From Georgenia subflava (GTDB lineage Bacteria > Actinomycetota > Actinomycetes > Actinomycetales > Actinomycetaceae): a stretch of 64,000 nucleotides of DNA. Shown piece after piece: positions 50,688 to 57,882 of this stretch. The stretch lies in NCBI RefSeq assembly GCF_009193155.1, contig NZ_VUKD01000003.1, positions 496,001 to 560,000 of the forward strand, written 5' to 3'. The notes below the pieces were generated by a model, which was not told the origin of the DNA, made no database searches, and saw only the letters and a program-made list of their open reading frames with translations. Position numbers and translations under genes: made by a program. Numbering within the stretch: the stretch's first letter is position 1; each line of letters begins with the position of its first letter.

Positions 50688-52436
50688 TCAGAACGGCGGG
50701 GTGTCGTCAGCGTTCTGCTGGGGGTCGGGTGGGCTGGCGCCGCCGCTGTTTCCGCCGCCGCTGCCCCGGCCGCCGGCTCCACCGCCATCTGGACCTCCGC
50801 CGCCGCCGGCGGCGCTACGGCTGGTGGGTGTGCCGGGGATGGGTTCGGGGCGGCGTCGGTAGGTGTGGCCGGTGGGTGCGGTCCAGACGATCGTCCCGTC
50901 CGCTGCGCGTCTGGCGCCCCACTTCTTGTTGGTCTTGAGGTTGTGATGCCGCCGGCACAGCGGGTGGAGGTTGACCTCGGTGGTCTGCGCGATCCGCGCC
51001 GCGCACGCCGGGTCGTAGGCGACGATGTGGTCGAGGTCGCAGCACACCGCGGGCTGGCGGCATCCCGGGAAGGTACACGTCACATCCCGGGCGACGATCG
51101 TGCGGGTCAGGTCCGCGCCGGGGCGGTACTTCTTCGTCCCCAGGGCACGGAACTGGCCATCGGCGTCGGTGAACAGCGCCCGCCACGTCCCGTCCTGCGC
51201 GATCTGACGGGCCAGGTCGGCCGGGATCGGCCCGTACCCACCCAGCATGCCCGGCTCGTCATCGACACCCAGCAGGGTCCCGGCCCCGACGGTGACCTGC
51301 ACCGACACACCCCCGCCGGTGCGGGTGGGCAGGGGGTGGCCGGTGAGGTCGACGCCCTTGGCGGCCAGGGTGGTGAAGACGTCCACGAACGCATCCGCCC
51401 GCACCTGGTCCAGGGTCCTGGGGTCGGTGTCCTTGTTCCCTTTCGCGGCCTTGGCGACCGCGTCGAGGATGGTGCGGACCCGGGCGGCGTCATCGGCGCG
51501 TACGTAGGCGCTGATCCAGGCCATGGCGTCCGGGGCCGGGTCGAAGACCACCCGCCGGTCCGCGTGCTCCTTGACCCGACGTTTCGCTCCCGCGTCGGGG
51601 TCGATGGTCAGCGCGGCCTTGCGCAGCCGGGCCTTGAGCTTCGTCCCGGACAGCTCGCCGGCCTGGTCCAGCAGCTCATCCACGGCCTTGCGGTAGTCCT
51701 CGATACTCATCCCCGGCTCCCGGGACGACAGGATCCCGGCCTTCTTGGTGTCGATGGTCCCGGTCGTCAACGCGTCGGCGACCTTGGGGAACAGGCACAA
51801 CCCGGAGGCGAAGTGGACCTTCGCCTCCCCCGCCTTGGTCGTGGTGCCCAGGCGGGCGCCGATCTCCGCACCGGCCTCGGTCAACGCGTTCGAGCCGCTC
51901 CCGCGCCGGTCGGTCAGCTCCGCGACGAACCTGGCCTGGGTCGACATCGCCCACGACGCCAGACGCTCGAACCCCGCGATCGCCTCGATCAGCTCTTGCT
52001 CGCCGACCCCGGCGGGCTCGAGCGCGGCCAGCACGTGTGCCAGGACCGGACCACCGGGCTGGTCCTCCAAGAACCGGGCGGCGACCGAGACGAGCCCGTG
52101 CGGCGACCTCCGTGCATCGACCTCGTCGGGGTCCAGGACCATCGACTCCAGCTCCCAGACACCGGGCGGCCGAGCGAAGTCGACCCCGGACCCGCCGGCG
52201 GCGCAGCCGGTCGCCGTCACACGCCGGGCGTCCACGCACACCACGCCGACCGCCCGACGATAAGACGAGACCCGCCCGCGCACACGCGCCTCGAGCGGCG
52301 AGAACTCCACGGCGTCGGCCGGCCCGTCCACCGGCACCGCGTCCCGCCCGACGACCGGCACGCCGCCGTCGACCGGCACGCCGTCCGGCCCGACCGGTGC
52401 ACCACCGGCCGACCCCGACACCTCGTCCTCGAGCAT
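50688..52436 (-). CDS. DUF222/HNH endonuclease (13E12-type)
   Basis: 582-residue protein: a variable head of about 100 residues, a DUF222 helical domain (about 115-400; RFVAELTDRRGSGSNALTEAGAEIG) and a C-terminal HNH nuclease with CTFPGC, CDLDHIVAY and NLHPLCRRHHNLKT, giving zinc-binding Cys and the His-Asn-His set. A Gly-rich tail follows. These are multi-copy, often recombining genes in actinomycetes. Biological role unclear (mobile DNA or DNA processing). It interrupts the conserved RDD-glnA neighbourhood, which suggests insertion. No flanking repeats or transposase seen. Confidence 0.88.
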   Translation of the reverse strand: MLEDEVSGSAGGAPVGPDGVPVDGGVPVVGRDAVPVDGPADAVEFSPLEARVRGRVSSYRRAVGVVCVDARRVTATGCAAGGSGVDFARPPGVWELESMVLDPDEVDARRSPHGLVSVAARFLEDQPGGPVLAHVLAALEPAGVGEQELIEAIAGFERLASWAMSTQARFVAELTDRRGSGSNALTEAGAEIGARLGTTTKAGEAKVHFASGLCLFPKVADALTTGTIDTKKAGILSSREPGMSIEDYRKAVDELLDQAGELSGTKLKARLRKAALTIDPDAGAKRRVKEHADRRVVFDPAPDAMAWISAYVRADDAARVRTILDAVAKAAKGNKDTDPRTLDQVRADAFVDVFTTLAAKGVDLTGHPLPTRTGGGVSVQVTVGAGTLLGVDDEPGMLGGYGPIPADLARQIAQDGTWRALFTDADGQFRALGTKKYRPGADLTRTIVARDVTCTFPGCRQPAVCCDLDHIVAYDPACAARIAQTTEVNLHPLCRRHHNLKTNKKWGARRAADGTIVWTAPTGHTYRRRPEPIPGTPTSRSAAGGGGGPDGGGAGGRGSGGGNSGGASPPDPQQNADDTPPF

Positions 52437-52443
52437 GTCTCAA

Positions 52444-52449
52444 ACACTA
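52444..52449 (-). promoter_or_regulatory. Putative -10 (TAGTGT) for the HNH gene
   Basis: TAGTGT, 7 nt, then ATG 52436 on the minus strand. Confidence 0.5.
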
Positions 52450-52621
52450 GTTCGGGCCACTGACATCCGACCCCGAGGGGGTGGGACAGGCGGGCGAGCC
52501 ACCCTCGATGAGGAGCCAGTAGCCCAGCTTCTCGCACAGCTGACCATCCGCCTGGCGGAGCCGCCGGCCCGGCCGGATCTCCCACATGTGGCCGGTTCTC
52601 TCTGCCCGACCGTTCAGCGCT

Positions 52622-52689
52622 GTGACGCGTCTGACACCGCGCCGCCCGGGCGTAACATGCCCGACACATTCAGGTGACACCGGAGAAAC
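52622..52689 (+). promoter_or_regulatory. GlnR-like operator upstream of glnA
   Basis: Three dyads fit the actinobacterial GlnR pattern GTnAC-n6-GAAAC. They are GTGAC-n6-GACAC (52622-52637), GTAAC-n6-GACAC (52652-52667) and GTGAC-n6-GAAAC (52674-52689). The last two are spaced by exactly 6 nt, making an unbroken four-half-site array with 22-bp repeat length. It ends 10 nt before the presumed -10, so GlnR (not encoded here) would control glnA in response to nitrogen. Confidence 0.75.
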
Positions 52690-52699
52690 GGCGCCGCAC

Positions 52700-52705
52700 T
52701 AGTTT
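52700..52705 (+). promoter_or_regulatory. Putative glnA -10 (TAGTTT)
   Basis: Lies 10 nt past the GlnR-like sites; it would give a leader of about 40 nt before ATG 52754. The rest of the 317-nt gap from the HNH gene holds no gene. Confidence 0.4.
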
Positions 52706-52753
52706 CATGGGTGTTCCCATCCGGGCAGCGAGTCCACAACAAGGAGTTCACGG

Positions 52754-54178
52754 ATGTTTTCCAGCGCCGAGGAGGCCATCGCCTTCACCAAGGAGCAGGA
52801 CGTCAAGTTCGTCGACGTCCGCTTCTGCGACCTGCCGGGGGTCATGCAGCACTTCAACATCCCGGTCGAGGCCTTCAACGAGGACGCGTTCACCGACGGC
52901 CTCATGTTCGACGGCTCCTCGATCCGCGGCTTCCAGGCCATCCACGAGTCCGACATGAAGCTCGTCCCCGACGTCACCAGCGCCTTCGTGGACCCGTTCC
53001 GCAAGCACAAGACCCTCGTCGTCAACTTCTCGATCGTCGATCCCTTCACCGACGAGGCGTACTCTCGCGACCCGCGCAACATCGCCGCCAAGGCCGAGGC
53101 CTACCTCAAGAGCACCGGCATCGCGGACACGGTGTACTTCGGCGCCGAGGCCGAGTTCTACGTGTTCGACGACGTGCGCTTCCAGACCACCCAGCACTCG
53201 AGCTTCTACTACCTCAACTCCAACGAGGCCGCCTGGAACACCGGCCGCGAAGAGGAGGGCGGGAACCTCGGCTACAAGACCCGCTACAAGGGCGGCTACT
53301 TCCCTGTCTCACCGAACGACCAGATGGCCGACCTGCGCGACGAGATGGTCCGTGTCATGCAGCAGGTCGGCCTGGAGGTCGAGCGGGCTCACCACGAGGT
53401 CGGGACCGCGGGACAGCAGGAGATCAACTACCGCTTCGACACACTGCGCGCAGCGGCCGACGACGTCATGAAGTTCAAGTACGTCATCAAGAACGCGGCC
53501 TGGGCGGCAGGCAAGTCCGCCACCTTCATGCCGAAGCCCCTCTTCGGGGACAACGGTTCCGGCATGCACTCTCACCAGTCGCTCTGGAAGGACGGCAAGC
53601 CGCTGTTCTTCGACGAGCGCGGGTACGGCGGACTCTCGGACCTCGCTCGCTGGTACGTCGGCGGCCTGCTCAGGCACGCGCCGTCCCTGCTCGCCTTCAC
53701 CAACCCGTCGGTGAACTCCTACCACCGCCTCGTCCCCGGCTTCGAGGCGCCGGTGAACCTGGTCTACTCGGCCCGCAACCGCTCTGCCTGCATCCGTATC
53801 CCGGTCACCGGGTCCTCACCGAAGGCCAAGCGCGTCGAGTACCGGGTGCCGGACCCGTCGTCCAACCCGTACCTCGCCTTCTCCGCGATGCTCATGGCCG
53901 GGATCGACGGCATCAAGAACCGCATCGAACCGGCGGACCCGATCGACAAGGACCTCTACGAGCTGCCGCCCGAGGAGCACGCCCAGATCGCCCAGCTCCC
54001 GGACTCGCTCCCCGGCGCCCTCGCCGCCCTCGAGGCCGACCACGACTATCTCACCGAGGGCGACGTGTTCTCCCCCGACCTGATCCAGACCTGGATCGAC
54101 TACAAGCGCACGAACGAGATCGACCCGCTGCGACTGCGGCCGCACCCCCACGAGTTCGAGATGTACTACGACCTCTGA
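52754..54178 (+). CDS. glnA: Glutamine synthetase, type I
   Basis: 474-residue dodecameric enzyme making glutamine from glutamate, ammonia and [47 protein letters not shown] and NRSACIRIP are the standard motifs. [10 protein letters not shown] contains the tyrosine (about 402) that GlnE adenylylates, marking the I-beta class. AAGGAG precedes the ATG by 8 nt. It equals glnA1 (Rv2220), but its partner glnE is 6.5 kb away because of an inserted cassette. Confidence 0.97.
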   Translation: MFSSAEEAIAFTKEQDVKFVDVRFCDLPGVMQHFNIPVEAFNEDAFTDGLMFDGSSIRGFQAIHESDMKLVPDVTSAFVDPFRKHKTLVVNFSIVDPFTDEAYSRDPRNIAAKAEAYLKSTGIADTVYFGAEAEFYVFDDVRFQTTQHSSFYYLNSNEAAWNTGREEEGGNLGYKTRYKGGYFPVSPNDQMADLRDEMVRVMQQVGLEVERAHHEVGTAGQQEINYRFDTLRAAADDVMKFKYVIKNAAWAAGKSATFMPKPLFGDNGSGMHSHQSLWKDGKPLFFDERGYGGLSDLARWYVGGLLRHAPSLLAFTNPSVNSYHRLVPGFEAPVNLVYSARNRSACIRIPVTGSSPKAKRVEYRVPDPSSNPYLAFSAMLMAGIDGIKNRIEPADPIDKDLYELPPEEHAQIAQLPDSLPGALAALEADHDYLTEGDVFSPDLIQTWIDYKRTNEIDPLRLRPHPHEFEMYYDL

Positions 54179-54208
54179 GCATCGGGGCCGCTGCCAGCCC
54201 TCCCCCGC

Positions 54209-54400
54209 GGCTCCGGCATGGGCTTGAGAGGCAACCGCCGGAGTTCCTCTCCCCACGTCTCCCGGCATAGGCCCGAGAGGCGACCGTCGGAGCTCTTCTG
54301 CCCGAGTCTCCCGGCACGGTCTCAGAGACGACCGTCGGAGTTCCTCTCACCATGTCTCCCGGCATGGCCCTGAAAACGTCGGAGCTCCTCCCGCACAGGG
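54209..54400. repeat. 48-49-bp tandem repeats between glnA and the ABC genes
   Basis: Four copies, each with a TCTCCCGGCAT-like start (near 54210, 54258, 54307, 54355) and a GACCGTCGGAGTTCCTCTC-like end. The last copy runs into the following terminator, whose arm GTCGGAGCTCCTCCC resembles the unit end, so the array may derive from terminator duplication. Confidence 0.8.
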
Positions 54401-54412
54401 AGGAGCTCCGAC
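54378..54412. terminator. Strong bidirectional terminator between glnA and ABC permease
   Basis: Perfect 15-bp stem GTCGGAGCTCCTCCC with loop GCACA. On the minus strand it is followed by GTTTTC, on the plus strand by CTTTGCTG. It lies 36 nt past the permease stop. Confidence 0.8.
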
Positions 54413-54447
54413 CTTTGCTGCTGGTGCTCGAGCCGGTCCGGTTGGGG

Positions 54448-55311
54448 TCAGACGTCGCGGCGGCGCAGCACCACGCCGGCGGCCACGAGCGGGACGACAG
54501 CATAGGCAGCGACGACCGCCAGCCCCGCACCGGCGCTCAGATCGGCGCCGCGGACCGAGGTCTCCGCAGCGGTGACGAAAGCCGCGGAGGCCGGGAGCGG
54601 GAGGTAGCTGACGATCGTCTCCACCCAGTCCAGGCTGATGAAGCTGAGAATGCCGGGCAGCAGGAGCAGGACGGTCAGCGAGACAGTGACAGCCCCGGCG
54701 GTGGAACGCAGGAGAGTTCCGACGCCGAGGGAGAACAGCGCGGACGCGACGAGGAAGTAGACGGTGCCGCCGACCACCCGCCAGGTCACGGCGTCGTCGA
54801 GGGCAGGTACGAGGCCGTACTCGGACAGCTGCGGCAGGGTGACCAGGTACGAGAGCGCAACGCCGACGACGGTCACGGCGGTCGTGAGGACGACGAGTGC
54901 GATCGCCTTGGCCAGCAGCACCGGGGTGCGGGTGGGGACGGCGGCGAACGTCGATCGGACCATGCCCGTTGAGTACTCCCCCGTGATGAGGAGCGCGCCG
55001 AGCACCGCGATGGTGAGCATCCCGATCTGGAACTCGCCGGAGATGACGTCGGCACCGTGCATCTGGGCGACTGCCTGGGACATCGCTGGGTCCTCGGTCA
55101 TGGCGTCCAGCGACATGGCTGCCGCGAGGGAGACGAGCGCCATTAGCGCGACGGTCGCGCCGAGGGACCACCAGGTCGACCGGAGCGAGAGCAGCTTGAT
55201 CCACTCCCCGCGCATGACGCCGCGGAAGCTGCTGCGGGCGTCGACGGTGGGACCCGCGGTCCGCGTCGGAGTGCCGGTGATGATGGTGGTGGTGGTGACG
55301 GCGGTACTCAT
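54448..55311 (-). CDS. ABC-2 type transporter permease
   Basis: 287-residue membrane protein with six apparent helices. RGEWIKLLSLRSTWWSL is the typical amphipathic entry of ABC-2 permeases; GEYSTGMVRSTFAAVPTR is a conserved cytoplasmic loop; LPASAAFVTAAE lies before the last helix. The ATG at 55311 overlaps the ATPase stop by 4 nt. With the ATPase it should form a dimer-of-dimers exporter. Substrate unknown. Confidence 0.9.
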   Translation of the reverse strand: MSTAVTTTTIITGTPTRTAGPTVDARSSFRGVMRGEWIKLLSLRSTWWSLGATVALMALVSLAAAMSLDAMTEDPAMSQAVAQMHGADVISGEFQIGMLTIAVLGALLITGEYSTGMVRSTFAAVPTRTPVLLAKAIALVVLTTAVTVVGVALSYLVTLPQLSEYGLVPALDDAVTWRVVGGTVYFLVASALFSLGVGTLLRSTAGAVTVSLTVLLLLPGILSFISLDWVETIVSYLPLPASAAFVTAAETSVRGADLSAGAGLAVVAAYAVVPLVAAGVVLRRRDV

Positions 55312-56258
55312 CGTTCCTGGCCCCTTTCGGAGGTGGTGCGCGGACGTGCTGCGGTCGGCTCGGAGCGGTACTCGACCGCGTCCTGGGTGAGGCTCATGTA
55401 GGCCTCCTCGAGGCTGCCGCTGCGCGGGCTGAGCTCGTGGAGCGGGATGGCGTGGGCGAAGGCCAGGTCACCGACCCGTTCGACGCTCGTCCCGACCAGG
55501 TCGAGCGTCCCGGCCTCTGGGGACGTCACGGCAATGCCCTCGGCCTGCAGCAAGGCCTGCAGCTCGGCGGCTCGTGGCGAGCGCACACGCACACCCGCGC
55601 CGGACACCGAGTCGATGACCTCCTGCACCGGGCCGGCCGCGATGATGCGGCCGCGGCCGATGACGAGGAGCTGGTCGGCCGTCTGCGCCATCTCGCTCAT
55701 CAGGTGCGAGGAGAGGAAGACGGTGCGTCCCTCGGCTGCGAGGCCGCGGACGAGCTGCCTGACCCACTGCACCCCTTCGGGGTCGAGCCCGTTGACGGGC
55801 TCGTCGAGGATCAGTGTGCGTGGGTCGCCGAGCAGCGCTGCGGCGATGCCGAGCCGCTGGCCCATGCCGAGGGAGAAGCCGCCCACCCGCTTGTCCGCGA
55901 CGTTGGCGAGCCCTGTCATCTCGATGACCTCGTCGACGCGGTTCTTGCGGATGCTGTGGGTGGCGGCCATGGTCCGCAGGTGGGAACGGGCGCTGCGACC
56001 GGGATGCACCGCCTTGGCGTCGAGGAGTGCCCCCACCTCGCGCAGCGGCGAACGGTGCCGGTCGTAGGGCCTGCCGTTCACGGTGACGGTGCCGGCGGAG
56101 GGGCGGTCGAGTCCCACGATCATCCGCATCGTGGTGGACTTGCCTGCGCCGTTCGGACCGAGAAAGCCGGTGACCGAACCCGGGGCGATGGTGAAGCTGA
56201 CGGTGTCCACGGCGGTCTTCTCGCCGTAGCGCTTGGTGAGTGCGTGTGCCTCGATCAT
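55308..56258 (-). CDS. ABC transporter ATP-binding protein
   Basis: 316-residue ATPase with Walker A GPNGAGKST (about 38-46), a Q-loop region, signature FSLGMGQRLGIA (an ABC-2/drug exporter variant of LSGGQ), Walker B LILDEP and the H-loop SSHLMSEM. The C-terminal 90 residues (after about 225) are the small regulatory extension of the CcmA/DrrA group. The ATG at 56258 overlaps the oxidoreductase stop by 4 nt. Energises the permease encoded next. Confidence 0.93.
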   Translation of the reverse strand: MIEAHALTKRYGEKTAVDTVSFTIAPGSVTGFLGPNGAGKSTTMRMIVGLDRPSAGTVTVNGRPYDRHRSPLREVGALLDAKAVHPGRSARSHLRTMAATHSIRKNRVDEVIEMTGLANVADKRVGGFSLGMGQRLGIAAALLGDPRTLILDEPVNGLDPEGVQWVRQLVRGLAAEGRTVFLSSHLMSEMAQTADQLLVIGRGRIIAAGPVQEVIDSVSGAGVRVRSPRAAELQALLQAEGIAVTSPEAGTLDLVGTSVERVGDLAFAHAIPLHELSPRSGSLEEAYMSLTQDAVEYRSEPTAARPRTTSERGQER

Positions 56259-57313
56259 CGGTTCAGCCTCTCTGGGTGGGAGCCGGACGCCGCGCGGAGC
56301 GCTGCGGACGCCGGTTCGGCGTGATCGTGCCGACGCGGGCCGCCGTCCGAGATCCGCAGGATGACGTTGGCCCGCTTGCCGGCGTCGACGTGGCGGTGTG
56401 CGGCGGCGACGTCGGAAAGGTCGAAGGTCCGGTCGTGCACCGGCCGGTAGTCGCCGGACTCGGCGAGCGCGACCAGGTGGGCCAGGTCTTCTACGCGCCA
56501 TGGGCCCGGGGTGGTGATCACCGGGTGTCCCGAGCGGCGCGTGTACCAGCCGGCCGAGAGGACCCCGCGCAGGTCGGAGACCACCAGCAGCAGTGCTCCG
56601 CCCGGGGCGAGCAGGTGCCGGCTTCGCGGGAAGGAGGCGTTTCCGACGCAGTCGACGACCACGTCGTACGCGGCCTTCTCGGCGAGGAAGTCCGCGCTCG
56701 CGTAGTCGATGACCCGGTCGGCCCCGAGTGCGGTCACCATGTCGATGTTGCGGACGCTGCAGACGGCGGTGACGTGAGCACCGGCGTACCGCGCGAGCTG
56801 GACGACGGCCGTGCCGACCGCCCCGGCGGCTCCGTTGACGAGCACGGTGGTGCCGGGGTGGACGTCGACCTGGCCGAGGTAGCCCCTCGCCGTGATGCCG
56901 CCGAAGACCAGGGTGACCGCGTCCTCGAAGCCCATGGTGGAGGGCTTCGTGGTGACGGCGCCGCTCTCCGGGACCACGACGTACTCGGCGTGCCCGCCGA
57001 AGCGGCTGCCGAGCATCGCGACGACCTCGTCGCCGGGCGCGAACCGGGTGACGTCCGACCCGACCGCGGCGACCACCCCCGCCACATCCATCCCGAGCAC
57101 GGGGCGCCTCGGCCGCAGCACCCCGAGGGTCAGGGCCGACGGTATCCACAGCCCTGGTGGGACGTCGCGGCTGCGGGCGCGGCGGTCCGCCGAGCTGACC
57201 GTGCTTGCGCGGGCCTCGATCAGGACCTCGCCGGGCCCGACGGGCGGAAGAGCGACGTCCGCCACCTGCACGACGTGCGGCGGGCCGAACCGCCGGTAGA
57301 CGGCGGCCCTCAT
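56255..57313 (-). CDS. NAD(P)-dependent medium-chain oxidoreductase (quinone-reductase-like)
   Basis: 352-residue MDR protein. The GroES-like part has PVLGMDVAGVVAAVG and FAPGDEVVAM. The Rossmann part has VLVNGAAGAVGTAVVQLARYAGAHVTAV, which fits NADPH use. No zinc-site cysteines or histidines are seen, so it resembles quinone oxidoreductases rather than alcohol dehydrogenases. A 30-residue polar tail extends over the start of the ATPase gene. ATG 57313 overlaps the stop of a 20-codon ORF upstream. Association with an ABC exporter suggests detoxification of an electrophile or quinone (inference). Confidence 0.88.
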   Translation of the reverse strand: MRAAVYRRFGPPHVVQVADVALPPVGPGEVLIEARASTVSSADRRARSRDVPPGLWIPSALTLGVLRPRRPVLGMDVAGVVAAVGSDVTRFAPGDEVVAMLGSRFGGHAEYVVVPESGAVTTKPSTMGFEDAVTLVFGGITARGYLGQVDVHPGTTVLVNGAAGAVGTAVVQLARYAGAHVTAVCSVRNIDMVTALGADRVIDYASADFLAEKAAYDVVVDCVGNASFPRSRHLLAPGGALLLVVSDLRGVLSAGWYTRRSGHPVITTPGPWRVEDLAHLVALAESGDYRPVHDRTFDLSDVAAAHRHVDAGKRANVILRISDGGPRRHDHAEPASAALRAASGSHPERLNR

Positions 57314-57372
57314 CGGGGCACGCTCACGAGGTGCACGCGAGGCGGCGTCGGCAGCGTGGGATGGGTAGGCAT
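57310..57372 (-). CDS. Possible 20-residue leader peptide coupled to the oxidoreductase
   Basis: Short ORF MPTHPTLPTPPRVHLVSVPR. It has a good ribosome site (AAGGAGACCCC before ATG 57372) and its TGA overlaps the next ATG as ATGA, like the other junctions of this operon. Peptide is Pro-rich, with Thr-Pro and Pro-Pro pairs that could slow ribosomes. It may serve only to bring ribosomes to the oxidoreductase start. No homology can be judged at this length. Confidence 0.4.
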   Translation of the reverse strand: MPTHPTLPTPPRVHLVSVPR

Positions 57373-57389
57373 GGGGTCTCCTTGATGGG

Positions 57390-57647
57390 TCAGGAACTGC
57401 GGGATGTGGTGCCGCGGGCCGGACCGGCGGGAACCCGGACCACGGAGATGACGGACAGCCCGGTGTCGCGCAGCTTCTGCAGCACGCCGTGCAGCGCGGC
57501 CTGGTCGACGACCGGCCCGTGGATCGTCGTCGTCCCGTCGCCGTCGCTGGTGAGGTCCAGGCCGTCGAACCAGGCCGACCACCGTTGATCCAGACGGCCC
57601 TGGACGCGGATCTCGTACCGCTGCTGCTCGGGCCGCTCGGGGTTCAT
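57390..57647 (-). CDS. Small conserved protein of unknown function
   Basis: 85-residue protein; RYEIRVQGRLDQRWSAWFDGLDL and GTTTIHGPVVDQAALHGVLQKLRDTGL form a compact alpha/beta domain. It resembles a small family I recall seeing near LuxR regulators and transporters in actinobacteria, but I cannot name a function. ATG 57647 has AAGGAG 6 nt upstream. It is the first gene of the operon continuing into leader, oxidoreductase, ATPase and permease. Cytosolic. Confidence 0.75.
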   Translation of the reverse strand: MNPERPEQQRYEIRVQGRLDQRWSAWFDGLDLTSDGDGTTTIHGPVVDQAALHGVLQKLRDTGLSVISVVRVPAGPARGTTSRSS

Positions 57648-57684
57648 GGCACTCCTTCAGGTCTGCGTCCGTCCGTGTGCTCGC

Positions 57685-57729
57685 ACGCTAGGGACCGGTG
57701 TGGTGAGGACGGATCCCCAGATGTGGTGA
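57685..57729 (-). promoter_or_regulatory. Promoter region with two direct TCACCACA elements
   Basis: On the minus strand TCACCACA occurs at 57729-57722 and again 23 bp later at 57706-57699. A TAGCGT -10 follows at 57690-57685, about 38 nt before ATG 57647. The copies sit over the expected -35 region and upstream of it, the usual place for an activator. The neighbouring LuxR/MalT-like protein is the obvious candidate. Confidence 0.5.
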
Positions 57730-57882
57730 TCTGTAGGGTGATCCTCGGCAGACCCCGCTGCGAGGACGGCGTCGTGCCGGCGTGGGGTCGCCCGCACAGA
57801 AGTCCCAGGTCAGGGCTCGGGCGACGACGCCCGGGGTGCGCAGGTCCTCAGCAGGTCCTGGCGTCGTCGAGACCCTCGTTCC

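Noticed and set aside
57698-57729. TCACCACA repeats as a MalT box
   Set aside because: The classical MalT box is a GGGGA(T/G)GAGG-like decamer, which is not clearly present. The repeats are kept only as a generic candidate operator.
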